DNA of 64,000 nucleotides from Bacteroidales bacterium (lineage in GTDB: Bacteria; Bacteroidota; Bacteroidia; Bacteroidales; G3-4614), in NCBI GenBank assembly GCA_017559955.1, contig JAFYPQ010000020.1, positions 1-64,000 of the forward strand, read 5' to 3'. The notes beneath the pieces are model-generated. The model searched no databases and was not told the DNA's origin. It saw nothing but the letters and a program-made list of their open reading frames with translations. Positions 61,548-64,000 of the stretch are shown piece after piece; the first letter of the stretch is position 1, and every line of letters starts with the position of its first letter. The translations under genes were made by a program, and so were the position numbers.

Positions 61548-63164
61548 CTAAAATGGCAATGGTGCTTCGATTTTCAATGGTTGTCCCGTGATAGGATGTA
61601 TAAACTTTACGGACACGGAATGCAACATTAATCTATCATCCGATTTCCCATACAATTCATCTCCGACTATCGGACATCCCATCAACAATGGATGTGCCAT
61701 ATGTACTCGCAACTGATGTGTACGACCCGTAATGGGAGTTAGCAATAATCGAGAACGCTTTCTTCCCTCTCCTTGTATATATGTTTTGATGAGTTTGTAT
61801 TTAGTTATTGCCTCTTTCCCATTGAGATAATCGACCTTTTGTGCCGGACGATTTGCATAATCAGGCAATAACGGTGCCGAGATTTCACCTTCTCGTTCAC
61901 GTGGCACCCCCTCTACAATTGCTTCATAATGCTTCTCCACTTTTCGCATAGCAAATAGTGTTTGCATCGCTTTATACACATTATCGTTCTTGGCAAATAA
62001 CAATACTCCCGAAGTTGACATATCGAGACGATGCACAACCTTTGCCCCAAAATATTTCTCTTGCATTATCTCTTCTACCGATTTGCCTCCTGTCTTACCC
62101 GGAACCGATAACAATTCGGCAGGTTTATTTACAGCCACCAAATAGTCATCTTCATAAAGAATGGTTATTTCAGCAGATAATGTCTTCGGGTTAAACTCCT
62201 CTACATCCAAGCCTTCAAGCATATAGTTCAGTATAGGCAGACATTTTCCTTTGCATGACGGATAAAAATTACCATCTTGTCGCACCTCCCCAACAGGCGA
62301 AGAGCCAACCCAAAACTCCGCCATTTGAAGAGGTGTCAGATTGTTTTTATAGGCATACTGCAACAGTTTTGGGGCTGCACACTCTCCTGCTCCTGCAGGA
62401 GGTAATTGGTTGTTGAATTTAGAAAATATATCTACCAAGTCTTGCTCTTCTCCAAGAGAATTTAGCATCTTAAATTGACGAAACAACCACTCTTGTAATT
62501 TTGCCGAACGACCTTTTCGCTCTTGCTTTAAGGAGTCTATTTTCTCTTCAAATTGCTTTACATTACTTCGCAACTCCTCTTCTCGCCTCTTTAAACGCAT
62601 CGTTATACGTTTTAGTTCGGCTTTTTCAAATTGACTCTCTTTTATCAATCGTGCCTCTTCTTCGATACTTAACGTGGCAAGTCTCTTCTTTTTTCGTAAT
62701 GCTTTATTCTCTTGTATCTGCTTACGATATTCCTCTATTATCTGTTTAGAGGAGACTCTCTCAGTATCGAGGGAGATAAGTGCATTCTTATAACACTCAC
62801 TCGATTCTATTTCGTTAATATCTCGATTTATTGCCGATATATTTTGCTCCTCCTCTTGAAAATATGAATCGGGGGTTAACAAATCATATACCGGCGGAAC
62901 GAAGTCGGGATGATTGTTTCTTCCACAGAGAAGTCCTGAATAGGCTGATATGAAACCCACTTCGCCTTTTTGATTGGAGACTATAAGAACTCCAAACATC
63001 TTACCCTTTGAGAGTTCTTCGCTCCACTCTTTTTTACTCGATATATATCTACGAACCTCATCCGCTGCGATTAAGCACAACCGATGAGGTGTATATCTGA
63101 AAGGATTATTAAATTGCCGAGGCAAAGAAATATCTGAAATATTTATAGCAAATCGATGAAACAC
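61548..63164 (-). CDS. RluA family pseudouridine synthase with long N-terminal extension
   Basis: 538 residues, much longer than RluA (about 220). The last 220 residues are the catalytic domain: VHRLDMSTSGVLLFAKN with the catalytic Asp, and GRTHQLRVHMAHPL. The first 320 residues hold an N-terminal globular segment, a long coiled coil (about 110-230, rich in Lys and Glu), and a Cys/Pro segment (GECAAPKLL, YPSCKGKCLPIL). Similar long forms exist in Bacteroidales. The RNA target is unknown. It starts 6 bases after the GH110-like gene. Confidence 0.9.
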   Translation of the reverse strand: MFHRFAINISDISLPRQFNNPFRYTPHRLCLIAADEVRRYISSKKEWSEELSKGKMFGVLIVSNQKGEVGFISAYSGLLCGRNNHPDFVPPVYDLLTPDSYFQEEEQNISAINRDINEIESSECYKNALISLDTERVSSKQIIEEYRKQIQENKALRKKKRLATLSIEEEARLIKESQFEKAELKRITMRLKRREEELRSNVKQFEEKIDSLKQERKGRSAKLQEWLFRQFKMLNSLGEEQDLVDIFSKFNNQLPPAGAGECAAPKLLQYAYKNNLTPLQMAEFWVGSSPVGEVRQDGNFYPSCKGKCLPILNYMLEGLDVEEFNPKTLSAEITILYEDDYLVAVNKPAELLSVPGKTGGKSVEEIMQEKYFGAKVVHRLDMSTSGVLLFAKNDNVYKAMQTLFAMRKVEKHYEAIVEGVPREREGEISAPLLPDYANRPAQKVDYLNGKEAITKYKLIKTYIQGEGRKRSRLLLTPITGRTHQLRVHMAHPLLMGCPIVGDELYGKSDDRLMLHSVSVKFIHPITGQPLKIEAPLPF

Positions 63165-63170
63165 GTTTGT

Positions 63171-64000
63171 TTAATTTCGATATTCTATATCTTCGATTTC
63201 ATTAAAGTCATAACCAAAACAGTTATTCTCTATCTGAACGTTTATTACTCTCTCAAATAAAAAGGCTTTTTTATTCCAATGGAATGGAGGGTAATCGTTA
63301 TTCTTTATTATTGTATTTCCTTTAAACTGTAATCTGTTAAGAGATTTCGCATATACTATAGGATTATCAAAGGTTTCGAATGTATTGTTTTCAATTACGA
63401 CACCCTCATTGTCGCCTCCATGAAAATAGAGTTTCTGTTCTGCCAAGTTTGGAATCTCTGGATAGATTGAGATTATGGCATTTGTAAATTGGAACATATT
63501 GGTTAGGGCGTTTATAAAGTGATTGTTTCGTATTATGACACTTTTACACGCTCCGGTTTCGAACCATCCGTTACAATCTCCGCATAACAATATTGCTGTT
63601 CCTGAGGTGTGATCGAAAAGATTTCGTTCAACAACTACATTTTTAGGAGTACTGAACAGTGATCCTCTTGCTCTATTATTACGAATGGTGTTATCCGCAA
63701 AATATACCTCAGGTGTCCATTCAAGATTTTCCACGCCATAATCTCCCGATGCAATATCTTTATCCACCTCATATCGCAATGTTATTTTAAAGAGTTTTGC
63801 TCCTGATATGCTCTCCATATCGTATGGCTCTATACTCTCTATTACATTACCCGAGATAAGTTCCATTGTAGATGATTTTATAAACTGTACGCTATCTCCC
63901 ATTCCGCCCCAATAGAAACCATATGCTTGAGGATGCATATATTTCCCGACTACTTGATTTGGTGCAAGAAATTCTGTTATTCGAAGATATGTCCCGTGCA
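63171..64000 (-). CDS. GH110-like alpha-1,3-galactosidase, C-terminal part (5' end outside the window)
   Basis: The frame is open from the right edge to a stop at 63171, 276 codons. Right-handed beta-helix coils repeat the pattern VVIENNTFE / VVVERNLFD / VIIRNNHFI. Phrases such as NNRARGSLFSTPKNVVVE, GTAILLCGDCNGWFE, MFQFTNAIISIYPEIP and YFHGGDNEGVVIE closely match Bacteroides GH110 enzymes, which remove alpha-1,3-galactose from blood group B or linear glycans. The internal ATG at 63938 is not the true start. The export signal and the exact specificity subgroup lie outside or cannot be decided. Confidence 0.82.
   Translation of the reverse strand, partial: HGTYLRITEFLAPNQVVGKYMHPQAYGFYWGGMGDSVQFIKSSTMELISGNVIESIEPYDMESISGAKLFKITLRYEVDKDIASGDYGVENLEWTPEVYFADNTIRNNRARGSLFSTPKNVVVERNLFDHTSGTAILLCGDCNGWFETGACKSVIIRNNHFINALTNMFQFTNAIISIYPEIPNLAEQKLYFHGGDNEGVVIENNTFETFDNPIVYAKSLNRLQFKGNTIIKNNDYPPFHWNKKAFLFERVINVQIENNCFGYDFNEIEDIEYRN

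Overview
The window is AT-rich DNA from an anaerobic Bacteroidetes, very probably order Bacteroidales. The evidence is the gene set: an Na+-pumping NADH:quinone reductase operon, pyruvate:ferredoxin oxidoreductase, an N-succinylornithine-type transcarbamylase, GldH, a type IX secretion system (T9SS) plug protein and cargo with T9SS sorting tails. The promoters agree: several starts are preceded by the Bacteroidetes signature TTG-N19/20-TAnnTTTG (or TTCG), and Shine-Dalgarno sequences are scarce. The T9SS genes argue against the genus Bacteroides itself. Most of the window is chromosomal housekeeping DNA. I see no prophage, transposase, integrase, CRISPR array or biosynthetic cluster.

Layout. 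1-476: the start of a surface lipoprotein gene running off the left edge. 1001-2984: an ECF sigma factor operon (sigma, short membrane anti-sigma candidate, periplasmic helical protein, SPOR lipoprotein). 3072-5328: proA-argF'. 5417-9764: trxA and dnaE on the minus strand. 9940-12157: a HAD phosphatase, rfbC and a Sel1-repeat protein. 12230-14962: four small envelope proteins around tRNA-Met. 15155-23571: a T9SS-exported subtilase, then a WG-repeat protein, ispD and recG. 23708-28012: a winged-helix protein, a periplasmic thioredoxin, cardiolipin synthase, a RecD-like helicase and rsmD. 28024-32620 (minus): coiled-coil protein, zapA, rny, ricT, gldH and a B3/B4 protein, with a terminator-like hairpin just before rny. 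32700-40850: dsbD and nqrABCDEF. 41236-44182: folB, the T9SS plug, a C_GCAxxG_C_C protein and ung. 44277-48153: tRNA-Arg and PFOR. 48222-52594: an AAA ATPase, a second T9SS cargo protein and a metallo-beta-lactamase-fold hydrolase. 52667-53145: tRNA-Lys followed by an unusual repeated structure. 53273-58583: an M20 peptidase, a PCMD protein, fabD, a DUF3127 protein and argE. 58655-64000 (minus): a GH110-like alpha-galactosidase (cut by the right edge), an RluA-type pseudouridine synthase with a long N-terminal extension and three glycosyltransferases.

How the genes work together. NQR and PFOR point to fermentative anaerobic energy metabolism with a sodium gradient. argF' and argE are two steps of the succinylated arginine route, and proA belongs to proline synthesis. 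GldH, the plug protein and the two sorting-tail proteins point to an active T9SS. rny beside ricT echoes the Firmicutes RNase Y/RicT partnership.

The most unusual material is non-coding. Downstream of tRNA-Lys, a unit made of tRNA 3' end, terminator and a multi-helix element occurs twice. Its two copies differ mainly by compensatory changes inside the helices, which is what a selected fold looks like. Three further dispersed repeat families occupy the spacers, and the zapA-rny spacer carries a hairpin placed like an attenuator.
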